This document shows positions 8,725 through 17,759 of a stretch of 64,000 nt of DNA, piece by piece. The notes below the pieces were generated by a model. That model was not told the origin of the DNA and ran no database searches. It worked only from the letters and a program-made list of their open reading frames with translations. The position numbers and the translations under genes are program-made. Each line of letters opens with the position of its first letter. The stretch's first letter is position 1. Origin of the DNA: CANQBR01 sp964641395 (GTDB lineage Bacteria > Bacillota > Negativicutes > Acidaminococcales > Acidaminococcaceae); NCBI GenBank assembly GCA_964641395.1, contig CAZXKQ010000007.1, positions 8,848 through 72,847 on the forward strand. The letters run 5' to 3'.

Positions 8725-9156
8725 ATGTCCTTCTTTGAAGAATTCAAAAAATTCGCCCTGCGGGGCAACGTGGTCGACATGGCCGTCGGCGTTATCATCG
8801 GCGGCGCCTTCGGCAAGATCGTCACCAGCATCGTCAATGACGTGATCATGCCGCCTATCGGCCTCCTCACCGGCGGCGTAGACTTCGCCAACCTTTTTGT
8901 CAGCCTCAACGGCCAGCAGTACGCCACCCTGGAGGCCGCCAAGAAGGCTGGGGCCCCGGTCATCGCCTACGGCACCTTCATCAACACCATCATCGACTTT
9001 GTAATCGTAGCCCTGGTGATCTTCGTCATCATCAGCCAGATCAACAAGATGAAGGCTCCTGAGGCCCCCCAGCCGGACCCCAGGCTCTGCCCCTACTGCA
9101 AGTCGCCTATCGCTGACGACGCCACCCGCTGCCCCCACTGCACTTCCCAGTTATAA
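8725..9156 (+). CDS. mscL: Large-conductance mechanosensitive channel with C-terminal zinc ribbon
   Basis: 143 residues. The MscL core is clear: FFEEFKKFALRGNVVDMAVG leading into TM1, the DVIMPPIGLLTGGVDF loop and TM2 near residues 88-107. It opens under hypo-osmotic stress. The C-terminus adds a two-CxxC zinc ribbon (CPYC...CPHC, about residues 127-140) in place of the usual cytoplasmic helical bundle tail. It has its own promoter and is followed after 19 nt by tyrS. Confidence 0.95.
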   Translation: MSFFEEFKKFALRGNVVDMAVGVIIGGAFGKIVTSIVNDVIMPPIGLLTGGVDFANLFVSLNGQQYATLEAAKKAGAPVIAYGTFINTIIDFVIVALVIFVIISQINKMKAPEAPQPDPRLCPYCKSPIADDATRCPHCTSQL

Positions 9157-9175
9157 GTAAGGAGACCCTGGCCCT

Positions 9176-10399
9176 ATGTCCGTCCTAGATCTGCTCCAGG
9201 AGCGGGGCTTTATCAAGCAGCTCTCCCACGCTGAAGAAATCGCCCAGCTCTTGGAACGGGAAAAGATCACCTTCTACATCGGCTTCGACCCCACCGCCGA
9301 CAGCCTCCACGTGGGCCACTTCATCGCCCTGATGCTGATGAGCCACATGCAGCAGGCGGGCCACCGGCCCATCTGCCTCCTAGGGGGCGGCACCGGCATG
9401 GTGGGGGATCCCAGCGGCAAGGACGAGATGCGCAAGATGCTGACGCCGGACTTCATCGCCCACAATGCCGCCTGCTTCAAAAAGCAGATGAGCCGCTTCA
9501 TCGACTTCAGCGACGGGCGGGCCCTGATGGTCAACAACGCCGACTGGCTCCTGCAGCTCAACTACGTAGAACTGCTGCGGGAGGTGGGGGTGCACTTCTC
9601 CGTCAACCGCATGCTCACTGCGGAATGCTTTAAAAAGCGCTGGGAGAAGGGGCTCACCTTCTTCGAGTTCAACTACATGATCATGCAGAGCTATGATTTT
9701 TGGCGGTTGAACCGGGACTACGGCTGCCTCATGCAGCTGGGGGGAGACGACCAGTGGTCCAACATGCTGGCAGGGGTGGAGCTGATCCGCCGCAAGGAGC
9801 AGCGCCCCGCCTACTGTATGACCTGCAAGCTCCTCACCACCTCGGACGGCCGCAAGATGGGCAAGACGGAAAAGGGCGCCCTGTGGCTGGATCCGGCCAA
9901 GACCAGCCCCTACGACTTCTACCAGTACTGGCGCAACGTAGACGACAGCGATGTGGAAAACTGCCTGGCCCTCCTCACCTTCCTGCCTATGGCGGAGGTG
10001 CGGCGGCTAGGCGCCCTCCAGGACGCCGCCATCAACCAGGCGAAGAAGGTGCTGGCCTACGAAGTGACCAAGCTGGTCCACGGCCAGGCGGAGGCAGACA
10101 GGGCCCAGCAGGCCGCGGAAGCCCTCTTCGGCCAGGCTGCCGACCTGAGCGGCGTGCCTGTCACCTACCTAGGCCCCGAGGCCATGACCGCCAAGATCGT
10201 AGACGTGCTCACCGCCGCCCGGCTCTTCTCCAGCAAGAGGGAGGCCCGGCAGCTGATAGCCCAGGGGGGCCTCAGCGTCGGCGGCAGCATCCTCAAGGAT
10301 GCGGAAGCCTGCTTCAGCCCCCAGCTCTTCGATGCCCAAAGAAGCCTCCTCATCCGCAAGGGGAAGAAGAAGTACTTCCGCCTGGTGGTGAAGGCTTAG
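9176..10399 (+). CDS. tyrS: Tyrosyl-tRNA synthetase
   Basis: 407 residues. Class I motifs are FDPTADSLHVGHFI near residue 35 (HIGH equivalent) and GRKMGKTEKGALWLD near 224 (KMSKS equivalent). A C-terminal S4-like RNA-binding domain carries the KREARQLIAQGGLSV pattern near 343. It charges tRNA-Tyr. Start ATG has AAGGAG upstream. A terminator hairpin follows. No T-box leader is present; it is cotranscribed with mscL. Confidence 0.97.
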   Translation: MSVLDLLQERGFIKQLSHAEEIAQLLEREKITFYIGFDPTADSLHVGHFIALMLMSHMQQAGHRPICLLGGGTGMVGDPSGKDEMRKMLTPDFIAHNAACFKKQMSRFIDFSDGRALMVNNADWLLQLNYVELLREVGVHFSVNRMLTAECFKKRWEKGLTFFEFNYMIMQSYDFWRLNRDYGCLMQLGGDDQWSNMLAGVELIRRKEQRPAYCMTCKLLTTSDGRKMGKTEKGALWLDPAKTSPYDFYQYWRNVDDSDVENCLALLTFLPMAEVRRLGALQDAAINQAKKVLAYEVTKLVHGQAEADRAQQAAEALFGQAADLSGVPVTYLGPEAMTAKIVDVLTAARLFSSKREARQLIAQGGLSVGGSILKDAEACFSPQLFDAQRSLLIRKGKKKYFRLVVKA

Positions 10400-10421
10400 G
10401 CCCTGCTTCTTAACTACTTCT

Positions 10422-10457
10422 GGCAAGGCTTCCCCGCTCAGGGGGCCTTGCCCTTTT
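10422..10457 (+). terminator. Terminator after tyrS
   Basis: GGCAAGGC...GCCTTGCC hairpin with an inner CCCC/GGGG stem followed by CTTTTCT. Confidence 0.7.
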
Positions 10458-10471
10458 CTAGGTGATGAAAA

Positions 10472-11326
10472 ATGAGTGAAGAAAGACAGTGTTCCAATAC
10501 TAGCTGCGGCCGCTCCAGCTGCGCCGGCTGCCCCTCGGCCCAGGGGGGCGGGCAGCAGCCTGACTTTGCCGCCCACCTCAACCCTATGAGCACGGTACGA
10601 CACGTGCTAGGGGTGGTCAGCGGCAAGGGCGGGGTAGGGAAGTCCCTGCTCACCGCCCTGCTGGCCGGCGCCCTGCAGCGGCGGGGTCACCAGGCCGCCA
10701 TCCTGGATGCCGACATCACCGGCCCCTCCATCGGCCACCTGTTCTCCGTGCAGGGGAAGGCCCAGGGGAACGAGATCGGCATCTTCCCCTTCGTCTCCGC
10801 CGGCGGCATCCAAATAATCACCGCCAACATGTTCCTGGCCAACCCGGCTGAGCCGGTGATCTGGCGGGGCCCCCTGTTGGCGGACATGGTGAAGCAGTTT
10901 TTCAGCGACGTGGTCTGGACCGATGTAGACTACATGTTGGTGGACCTGCCCCCAGGCACAGGGGACGTGCCCCTCACCGTCTTCCAAAGCCTGCCCTTGG
11001 ACGGCATCATTGTGGTCACCTCCCCCCAGGAGCTGGTGTCCATGATCGTCAGCAAGGCGGTGAAGATGGCCCAGCTGCTGAAGGTGCCCATCCTAGGCCT
11101 AGTGGAGAACTATGCCTACTTCCTCTGCCCGGACAACGGCCGCCGCTATGAAATCTTCGGCCCCAGCCACCTGGAGGAAACCGCCGCCGCTTACGGCCTC
11201 AAGGTGCTGGCCCGGCTGCCTATCGAGCCCGCCCTGGCCGCCGCCTGCGACCAAGGCCGGATCGAGCAGGTTCAGTCCCCGGCTGTAGAGGCCTGCCTGG
11301 ACGCCCTCTTGGAAGCCCTGCCCTAA
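10472..11326 (+). CDS. mrp: Mrp/NBP35-family Fe-S cluster carrier ATPase
   Basis: 284 residues. The N-terminus holds four cysteines (CSNTSCGRSSCAGC, residues 7-20), resembling the NBP35 ferredoxin-like cluster site. A deviant Walker A P-loop GVVSGKGGVGKS follows near residue 48, with ILDADITGPSIGHLF switch motifs. The bridging CxxC of the ApbC class is replaced by a single visible Cys near 218 (FLCPDNG). It assembles or transfers Fe-S clusters in the cytosol. It sits 72 nt after tyrS with a terminator between and may have its own promoter. Confidence 0.88.
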   Translation: MSEERQCSNTSCGRSSCAGCPSAQGGGQQPDFAAHLNPMSTVRHVLGVVSGKGGVGKSLLTALLAGALQRRGHQAAILDADITGPSIGHLFSVQGKAQGNEIGIFPFVSAGGIQIITANMFLANPAEPVIWRGPLLADMVKQFFSDVVWTDVDYMLVDLPPGTGDVPLTVFQSLPLDGIIVVTSPQELVSMIVSKAVKMAQLLKVPILGLVENYAYFLCPDNGRRYEIFGPSHLEETAAAYGLKVLARLPIEPALAAACDQGRIEQVQSPAVEACLDALLEALP

Positions 11327-11344
11327 AAAAGGGCGCACCAAAGG

Positions 11345-11380
11345 AGAGTGTCTGCCTGAAAAGGCAGGCACTCTTTTTTT
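11345..11380 (+). terminator. mrp terminator
   Basis: AGAGTG/CACTCT and CTGCCT/AGGCAG paired around AAAA, followed by seven T. Lies between convergent mrp and the aro operon; the minus strand lacks a U-tract. Confidence 0.9.
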
Positions 11381-11397
11381 GCCTGCGGCCAGACGGC

Positions 11398-11832
11398 CTA
11401 CTTCATCTCTGCCAGGACCTCCAAGGCCAGGGCATAGCCCTTAAAGCCCAGGCCGGTGATCTGGCCTAGGCAGGCGGCGGCCGTTACAGAATGGTGGCGG
11501 AAGTCCTCCCGCTTCTGGATATTGGAGAGGTGCACCTCGATGGTGGGCAGGTTCACCGCCTTCAGGGCGTCCAGGATGGCGATGCTGTAGTGGCTGAAGG
11601 CGGCAGGGTTGATGATGATGCCGTCGTGCTTGCCGTAGGTGGCCTGGATGGCCCCCACCAGCTCCCCTTCCGAATTGCTCTGGAAGATGTCCACCTGCAC
11701 CCCTAGCTCGTCTGCCACCGCCTGGATGTAGGCGCTAAGGTCGGCGTAGTCCTTCTGGCCGTAAATCTCCTTCTCCCTCATGCCTAAAAGGTTGATGTTA
11801 GGCCCATTTAAAACAGCGATTCTCTTCATCAT
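11398..11832 (-). CDS. aroQ: Type II 3-dehydroquinate dehydratase
   Basis: 144 residues, the size of the dodecameric type II enzyme. Motifs are RIAVLNGPNINLLG at the start (catalytic Tyr in KEIYGQKDY near 24), FQSNSEGELV, INPAAFSHYSIAILDAL and EVHLSNIQKREDFRHHS with its catalytic His. It converts dehydroquinate to dehydroshikimate. Last gene of the aro operon, overlapping aroK by 4 nt; start is one of two adjacent ATGs. Confidence 0.96.
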   Translation of the reverse strand: MMKRIAVLNGPNINLLGMREKEIYGQKDYADLSAYIQAVADELGVQVDIFQSNSEGELVGAIQATYGKHDGIIINPAAFSHYSIAILDALKAVNLPTIEVHLSNIQKREDFRHHSVTAAACLGQITGLGFKGYALALEVLAEMK

Positions 11833-12335
11833 ACAGCCTCCTTCCGGGCGATGGCCAGCAGCTGCTCCATAGCGGCGGCCTGGCTGCCCTCATTATCCAC
11901 GGTATAAGCGCTATAGCGGCGGTACAGGCCTATCCTCTCCTGGTAGAGGGTGAAGATCCGCTCCTTAACCGTCGCCAGCAGGGGGCGCTCATCCCCTGCT
12001 ATGGTGCCGCTGGCCAAGATGGCCTGGGGACTTCTGTCGATAAAGATGATGCAGCCCTGGGCGGCCAGGAGCCGCATGTTCTCCTCCCGCTTCACCGCGC
12101 CGCCGCCACAGGCGATGACGCAGCCCTGCAGGCCGGCCAGGTAGGCCAGGGTGCGGCTCTCCGCCTCCCGGAAGGCTGCCTCGCTTTCGGCGAAGAAGCT
12201 TTTGATGCTCCGCCCCTCCCTGGCTTCCAGCACCTGGTCCGCATCGTAGAAGGGCCGGCCCAGGGCCGCCGCCAGCTGCCGGCCGAAGCTGGTCTTGCCG
12301 CAGCCCGGCAGGCCGATTAAGACTAGGTTCTTCAT
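11829..12335 (-). CDS. aroK: Shikimate kinase
   Basis: 168 residues, beginning MKNLVLIGLPGCGKTSFGRQ with the Walker A motif at residues 8-15. The shikimate-site DADQVLEAREGRSIKSFF and the GGGAVKREENMRLL block follow. The true start is ATG 12335, whose ATGA overlaps the aroE stop; the longer upstream frame is discarded. Phosphorylates shikimate to shikimate 3-phosphate. Confidence 0.94.
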   Translation of the reverse strand: MKNLVLIGLPGCGKTSFGRQLAAALGRPFYDADQVLEAREGRSIKSFFAESEAAFREAESRTLAYLAGLQGCVIACGGGAVKREENMRLLAAQGCIIFIDRSPQAILASGTIAGDERPLLATVKERIFTLYQERIGLYRRYSAYTVDNEGSQAAAMEQLLAIARKEAV

Positions 12336-13144
12336 GCCGTCAGCGCCTCCATCAGCCGCTGTACCAAGCTGTCCGGGTAGCTCTCCCCCTGCCACAGTTC
12401 CTGGGCCGCCACCGCCTGGGCCACCAGCATGAAGAGGCCGTTGCAGCAGGGCCGGCCCGCCGCCTGGGCCTGCTGCAAAAAGCGGGTCAGAGGGGGATTG
12501 TAGATTAAATCCACCGAGGCGGCGAAGCGGGCGCTGACCTGGGGCCCTACCGGAGCCGCCGCCACCGCCGGATACATGCCTACCGGGGTGCAGTTGATCA
12601 ACAGGTCCCCCGCCAGCCCCTCCAGTTCCTGGTAGCTGGTAAAAACCGTCTGGGGGGCCAGGGTGAGGAAGGCCGGGTCTAGGCCCTGGGGCTGCCTGCT
12701 CACCAGGTAGAGCCGTCCTATCCCCTCATCCGCCAGGGCCTTCACCACCGCCCGGGCCGCTCCCCCGCTGCCCAGCACCGCCGCCACCTTGCCCCGGGGG
12801 TTGAAGCCGTAGTGGGCCAGCAGCCGGCGGAAGCCGTGGTAATCCGTATTATAGCCGTAGGCCCCCTGGGGGGTGAAGCTGATAGTGTTCACCGCCCCGA
12901 TGGCGGCCGCCTCCCCTGCCACCCCGTCTAAGAGAGGCAGCACTGCCAGCTTGTGGGGGATGGTCACATTGCAGCCCCGGTAGCCGGAGCGGAGTTCCTG
13001 GAACAGGGCGGGCAGCTCCGCCGCCTCCGCCTCCAGCAGCCTGTACTCCCCCTCCTTGCCAGCGTACTGGAAGAAGAGCTGGTGGATGGCGGGGGAGAGG
13101 CTGTGGCCCAGTCTGCCTCCCAGGAGGCCGTAACGGGGGGCCAT
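12332..13144 (-). CDS. aroE: Shikimate dehydrogenase
   Basis: 270 residues beginning MAPRYGLLGGRLGHSLSPAI, with the substrate motif GHSLSP, NVTIPHK near 63, the NTDYHGF block and the NADP-site GSGGAARAV near 128. The start ATG overlaps the pheA stop codon by one base (TGATG). Reduces 3-dehydroshikimate to shikimate. Confidence 0.95.
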   Translation of the reverse strand: MAPRYGLLGGRLGHSLSPAIHQLFFQYAGKEGEYRLLEAEAAELPALFQELRSGYRGCNVTIPHKLAVLPLLDGVAGEAAAIGAVNTISFTPQGAYGYNTDYHGFRRLLAHYGFNPRGKVAAVLGSGGAARAVVKALADEGIGRLYLVSRQPQGLDPAFLTLAPQTVFTSYQELEGLAGDLLINCTPVGMYPAVAAAPVGPQVSARFAASVDLIYNPPLTRFLQQAQAAGRPCCNGLFMLVAQAVAAQELWQGESYPDSLVQRLMEALTA

Positions 13145-14265
13145 CAGCCTTTGCGGCGCTCGTACGCCTTGTAATTGCCTAGGATCTTGCAGTAGGTGCA
13201 CTTGCCGGCTATTTCTTCCATCAGATCCACCACCAGGGGGTCTGCCAGGTTGCCTGTTACGTCGATGTAGAAGAAGTACTCCCAGCTCTTCCCCTCCATG
13301 GGCCGGCTCTCCAGGTTCAACAGGTTCAGGCCGGTGTGGTAGAAGGAGGCCAGCATCTTGTAGAGGGAGCCGGTCTCGTGCTTCACCGCCACGATGAGGG
13401 TGATCTTGTCCGCATTAGGCACCACCCCGGCCTTGCGGGCGATGATCACGAAACGGGTGGTATTGTTGGATTCGTAGTTAATGGCGGGGACGATGATCTG
13501 CAGGCCGTAGAGTTCCGCCGCCTTCTTCCCGGCTACGGCGCCCAGGCTCACGTCCTGCTTCAGGGCCACCTCTTCCGCGCTCTTAGAGGTGCTGAAGAAG
13601 GGCACCTGCTCGATGGCTGGGTACTGCTTGAAGAATTCCTTGCTCTGCTTAAAGCCCTGGGGGTGGGAGTACACCGTCTTGATGCTGTCCATGGTGGCCC
13701 CCTCTATCCCCAGCAGGTTCTGCTCGATCTTCACACACTGCTCCCCTACGATGTGGCAGTCGTACTGACGCAGCAGATCGTAGACCTCGGTGATGCCGCC
13801 GGTGGAGGAATTCTCTATCGGCAGCACCCCGTAGTCCATCTGGCCCAGGGCCACGCCGCTGATCACCTCTTCAAAGGTGTTGTAGTGGTGCCGGTCCACG
13901 GTCCGTTGCTGGAAGAAGTCCTCCAGGGCCTGATGGGTGAAGGAGCCGGGAGGGCCGAAGCAGGCCACCTTGTAGACCCTGTCGTCCAGTTCCGCCAGGG
14001 CCGCCTCCTCCAGCACGCAGGCCTGGTCGATAATCCCCCGCATAATATTCTTCACCGCCAGGCTGTAGTCCTGGTTTTCCAGGAAGCCGGCCACCTTGGC
14101 GATGACCTTGGCCTCCCTGTTCTTGTCCTTCAAGGGCAGGCCCTGGGCCTTCTTGTAGGCGGCCACCTCCATCACCAGCTGCAGGCGCTTTTCCAGCACG
14201 TCTGCCAAGTCCTGATCCACCTGGTCGATTTCCTGCCGCAATAGTTCTAAGTCCCGCTCTCCCAT
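13144..14265 (-). CDS. pheA: Bifunctional chorismate mutase / prephenate dehydratase
   Basis: 373 residues. Residues 1-90 form an AroQ-type chorismate mutase (LELLRQEIDQVDQDLADVL, ending in the helical KNIMRGIID). The prephenate dehydratase domain follows from about 107 (ACFGPPGSFTHQA, GVLPIENSSTGGI, NNTTRFVIIARK). The C-terminal ACT domain carries the Phe-binding ESRP motif (LLNLESRPM) near 315. It makes phenylpyruvate from chorismate and should be feedback-inhibited by Phe through the ACT domain. The adjacent aroC stop lies one base away. Confidence 0.96.
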   Translation of the reverse strand: MGERDLELLRQEIDQVDQDLADVLEKRLQLVMEVAAYKKAQGLPLKDKNREAKVIAKVAGFLENQDYSLAVKNIMRGIIDQACVLEEAALAELDDRVYKVACFGPPGSFTHQALEDFFQQRTVDRHHYNTFEEVISGVALGQMDYGVLPIENSSTGGITEVYDLLRQYDCHIVGEQCVKIEQNLLGIEGATMDSIKTVYSHPQGFKQSKEFFKQYPAIEQVPFFSTSKSAEEVALKQDVSLGAVAGKKAAELYGLQIIVPAINYESNNTTRFVIIARKAGVVPNADKITLIVAVKHETGSLYKMLASFYHTGLNLLNLESRPMEGKSWEYFFYIDVTGNLADPLVVDLMEEIAGKCTYCKILGNYKAYERRKG

Positions 14266-14266
14266 C

Positions 14267-15364
14267 TCACTTCACCCACTTTTTAGCACTCAGGAGCAGA
14301 TCGTAGAGCTGCCAGGCGGTCACCGCCTCCACCACCGGCACTGCCCTGGGCACGATGCAGGGGTCGTGGCGGCCTGCTATGGTCAGCTGGCAGTTTTCCC
14401 CCTTGGCCACGTCCACCGTGGCCTGGGGCCGGGCGATGGAGGGGGTGGGCTTGATGGCCACCCGCAGCAGCAGGGGCATGCCGTTAGACAGGCCCCCGGT
14501 GAGGCCGCCGTTGTTGTTGCTGGAACAGCGCACCCGGCCTGCCTGGTCGTAGTACATAGGATCATTGGCCTCGGCCCCGGTGAAGGAGGCCAGGCGGAAG
14601 CCGGCGCCGAACTCTATCCCCTTCACCGCCGGTACGGAGAAGAGGCCGTGGGCCAGGCGGCTTTCCACCGAGTCAAAATAGGGCTCTCCCAGGCCGGGGG
14701 GCAGGCCTAGGGCCATCACTTCCACCACCCCGCCCAGGCTGTTCTGCTCCTCCTTGGCGGCCAGGATGGCTGCTTCCATAGCCTGGCCCGCCGCCTCCTC
14801 CAGGACGCAGAAGGGCTTGCCGGCCAGGGCGGCCAGCTCCTCCTCTGCCTCCCCTAGGGGGTTGAAGGGCCGCTCCTCCACCGGTCCGATGCGGAGGATG
14901 TGGGCATAGACCCCTATCCCCTCCAGGGCCAGGGCCTGCTTGGCTATAGCCCCTGCTACCACCAAGGGGGCGGTGAGCCGGCCGGAAAAGTGGCCGCCGC
15001 CTCGGTAATCGTTGTAACCCTGGTAGTGGACGTAGCCGGCGTAGTCGGCGTGGCCCGGCCGCATCACCCTGGCCAGCTGGCTGTAGTCCTTGGACTGCTG
15101 GCCCTTGTTGGCGATGCGGGCGCAGAGGGGAGTGCCGGTGGTGCGGCCGTTGAAAAGGCCGCTCTCTATGTTGAGCCGATCCCCCTCCTGGCGGGCAGTG
15201 GCAGTCTTGCTCCTGCCTGGAGCCCGCCGCTCCAGCTCCCTCTGCACCTGGCCCAGGTCTAGGGCCAGGCCGGGGGGCAGGCCGTCCAGCACCAGGCCGA
15301 TGGCCGGGCCGTGGGACTCGCCGAAGATGCTCAACCTAAGGTTGAGGCCCATGCTTCCGCTCAT
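14267..15364 (-). CDS. aroC: Chorismate synthase
   Basis: 365 residues, starting MSGSMGLNLRLSIFGESHGP with the family signature GESHG. The FMN-site region GDYRGGGHFSGR (here NDYRGGGHFSGRLTA) and the C-terminal RHDPCIVPRAVPVVEA are present. The ATG at 15364 overlaps the aroA stop as ATGA. Converts EPSP to chorismate using reduced FMN. Confidence 0.96.
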   Translation of the reverse strand: MSGSMGLNLRLSIFGESHGPAIGLVLDGLPPGLALDLGQVQRELERRAPGRSKTATARQEGDRLNIESGLFNGRTTGTPLCARIANKGQQSKDYSQLARVMRPGHADYAGYVHYQGYNDYRGGGHFSGRLTAPLVVAGAIAKQALALEGIGVYAHILRIGPVEERPFNPLGEAEEELAALAGKPFCVLEEAAGQAMEAAILAAKEEQNSLGGVVEVMALGLPPGLGEPYFDSVESRLAHGLFSVPAVKGIEFGAGFRLASFTGAEANDPMYYDQAGRVRCSSNNNGGLTGGLSNGMPLLLRVAIKPTPSIARPQATVDVAKGENCQLTIAGRHDPCIVPRAVPVVEAVTAWQLYDLLLSAKKWVK

Positions 15365-16677
15365 GCTAACACCTCGAACTTGCCTCCCACCTGGGCGTAG
15401 TCCTGCCAAAAGGCGGGATAGGACTTGCTGACGCTGCCTGCCCCAGTCAGGATGATGGGCTGCTGGCAGCAGCTGGCGGCGATGGCCAGGCTCATGGCGA
15501 TGCGGTGGTCGTTCCAGGCGTCTACCTGGGCTCCCCCTGCCAGGCTGGCCACCCCCTCTATTTCTAAGCCGTCAGGCCGCTCTTGGATGCGGGCGCCTAA
15601 CTTGTTCAATTCCGTACTGATGGCCGCCAACCGGTCGCACTCCTTCAGCCGCAGCCGGCCGGCCTTGATGACGCTGCTGTGGCCTGGGCAGAGGGCGGCC
15701 AGCACCGTCAGCACCGGTATGATGTCCGGGCAGTCGCTGCCGTCCAGCACCCAGGGCCGCCCCTGGCCCCGGCTCACCTGGAGGCCCCCCTCCGTCTCCT
15801 CCACCTCTGCCCCTAGGCAGGCCGCTAGGTCGGCTACCACCCTGTCCCCCTGCAGGGAGGCTAGGTCCAGGCCCTGGCAGCGGACCGGCCCTCCCAGGGC
15901 GCCGGCCACCGTCCAGAAGGCCGCCTGGGACCAGTCCCCCTCCACAGAGCGGGAGCGGGCCTGGTAGCGCTGCCCCCCTGGCACCAGGTAGCGGCGGTGG
16001 CGGCCGTCTTCATTGACCACCCTGATGCCGTACTTAGCCAGGCTGGCCAGGGTGAGGTTCACATAGGAGGCGGATTCCAGGGGAGAGGTCAGCTCTATCA
16101 CCGAGTCCCCCTCCAAGAGGGGCAGGGCGAAGAGGAGGCCGCTGACGTACTGGCTGCTGACGTTGCCCGGCAGGGTGAAGGTGCCTGGCTGCAACCTGCC
16201 GTCCACCGTCAAAGGCAGGTGGAGGCCGGTCTGGGCCACCGGGCTGCGGTAGCTCAGGCCCTGCTGCTGGAAGATGCTGTAGTAGGCCTCCAAGGGCCGG
16301 CTGGCCAGCTTCCCGCCCCCGGTAAAGGTGAAGGGGGCGGCTAGGAGGGCCGCCAGAGGCACGAAGAAGCGGAGGGTGGAACCGCTTTCCCCGCAGTCCG
16401 CCCCTGGGGCCGCAGCCCAGAGGCGGCCCTGGCCTTTGATGAGCAGGGCGCTGCGGCCTGGGTAGGCGCTGGCCGTGGGAGCCAGCTCCACCCCCATGGC
16501 CCCCAGGCAGCGGCAGGTGGCCTCGATGTCCTTAGAGAGGCTGATATTGTCGATCTTACTGGTGCCGGCCGCCAGGGCGGCGCAGATGATCTCCCGGTGC
16601 CCCATGCTCTTAGAGGAGGGGGCGGTCACCTGGCCCTGGAGGCGGCTGGGATAAAGGCGTAGCTTGTCCATAATCAT
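15361..16677 (-). CDS. aroA: 5-enolpyruvylshikimate-3-phosphate synthase
   Basis: 438 residues. Motifs are TAPSSKSMGHREIICAALA (PEP/S3P site) near residue 18, GESGSTLRFFVPL near 95, SSQYVSGLLFALPLL near 172, DCPDIIPVL near 312, and LRLKECDRLAAISTELNKLGA near 345. Position 101 region reads GESGSTLR, where class I enzymes have GNAGTAMR, so this is class II-like and a lower glyphosate sensitivity is possible. Overlaps aroB stop by 4 nt. Confidence 0.95.
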   Translation of the reverse strand: MIMDKLRLYPSRLQGQVTAPSSKSMGHREIICAALAAGTSKIDNISLSKDIEATCRCLGAMGVELAPTASAYPGRSALLIKGQGRLWAAAPGADCGESGSTLRFFVPLAALLAAPFTFTGGGKLASRPLEAYYSIFQQQGLSYRSPVAQTGLHLPLTVDGRLQPGTFTLPGNVSSQYVSGLLFALPLLEGDSVIELTSPLESASYVNLTLASLAKYGIRVVNEDGRHRRYLVPGGQRYQARSRSVEGDWSQAAFWTVAGALGGPVRCQGLDLASLQGDRVVADLAACLGAEVEETEGGLQVSRGQGRPWVLDGSDCPDIIPVLTVLAALCPGHSSVIKAGRLRLKECDRLAAISTELNKLGARIQERPDGLEIEGVASLAGGAQVDAWNDHRIAMSLAIAASCCQQPIILTGAGSVSKSYPAFWQDYAQVGGKFEVLA

Positions 16678-17759
16678 GCTAGGTAGGCAGGGGCTTCCTG
16701 CCAGGGCAGGCTGTGCAGGACGGCCTCCCCGATGCGTTTTAATATAACCAGGGTGAGCCTGTCCCCCTGTTTCTTCTTATCCTTGGCCATCACCGCCAGC
16801 AGGGGCTGCTTAGGCAGCTCCTCCCCTAGGGGCAGCTGGTAGCGGAGCAGGGCCTGCTTAAGGGCGGCGGTGGTGCCGGGGGCGGTGAGGCCCAGGGCCT
16901 CCGTCCGCTTGGTGAGCTGGTACATGCCGATGGCCACCCCCTCCCCGTGGGTGTAGGTGCCGTAGCCGTAGTACTGCTCCACTGCATGGCCCAGGGTGTG
17001 GCCGAAGTTCAAAAGGGCCCGCAGCCCGGTGTCCAGTTCGTCCTGCTCTACGATCCGGGCCTTGATGGCGCAGCAGGCGGCCACCAGCTGGGGAGCCGCC
17101 GCCAAGAGGGCGGCGTCGTCCTCACAGGCGGCCAACTGCCGGAAGAGGGCTGCGTCCTTGATGCAGCCGTACTTGATGGCCTCCGCCGTACCGTCGTGGA
17201 GGAAGCGGGTGGGCAGGGTGCCGAGCAGCTCTGTGTCGATGTACACCGCCTTAGGCTGGTAGAAGGCGCCGGCCAGGTTCTTCCCCGCTGCCAGGTCCAC
17301 CGCCACCTTCCCTCCTACGCTGCTGTCGATCTGGGCCAGCAGGGAGGTGGGCACCTGGACGAAGCTGAGGCCCCGCATGTAGCAGGCGGCGGCGAAGCCG
17401 CCTAGATCCCCCACCACCCCTCCTCCCAGGGTGAGGACCAGGTCGCTGCGGGTCAGCCCGGCCTGGGCCATGGCCTCCAAGAGCCGGCCTAGGTGGGCCA
17501 GGTTCTTGCTCCCCTCCCCGGCGGGGATGAGGAGGCTGAAGCTGGCCAGCCCCGCCTCCGCCAAGGAGGCGGCCAGCCGCCGGCCGTAGAGGGGGCCTAC
17601 ATTGCTGTCGCTGATGATGCAGGCCTGGCGGGCCTTAGGCAGCAGCTGGGCCACCGCCCCGCCCACGCCGTCCAGCAGGCCACGGCCGCTGTAGATGTGG
17701 TAGGCCTTAGGGCCTAGGTCCACGGTAATAGTCTGGTGCAGGCCTTTAAGGGTTGCCAC
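16674..17759 (-). CDS. aroB: 3-dehydroquinate synthase
   Basis: 361 residues. NAD-site and metal-site motifs are present: PAGEGSKNLAHLGRLLEAM near 80, LTLGGGVVGDLGGFAAACYMRG near 108, QVPTSLLAQIDSSVGGKVAV, EAIKYGCIKD and the His pair in LNFGHTLGHAVE. Cyclises DAHP to dehydroquinate. Starts inside the end of tyrA (14-nt overlap). Confidence 0.95.
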   Translation of the reverse strand: MATLKGLHQTITVDLGPKAYHIYSGRGLLDGVGGAVAQLLPKARQACIISDSNVGPLYGRRLAASLAEAGLASFSLLIPAGEGSKNLAHLGRLLEAMAQAGLTRSDLVLTLGGGVVGDLGGFAAACYMRGLSFVQVPTSLLAQIDSSVGGKVAVDLAAGKNLAGAFYQPKAVYIDTELLGTLPTRFLHDGTAEAIKYGCIKDAALFRQLAACEDDAALLAAAPQLVAACCAIKARIVEQDELDTGLRALLNFGHTLGHAVEQYYGYGTYTHGEGVAIGMYQLTKRTEALGLTAPGTTAALKQALLRYQLPLGEELPKQPLLAVMAKDKKKQGDRLTLVILKRIGEAVLHSLPWQEAPAYLA

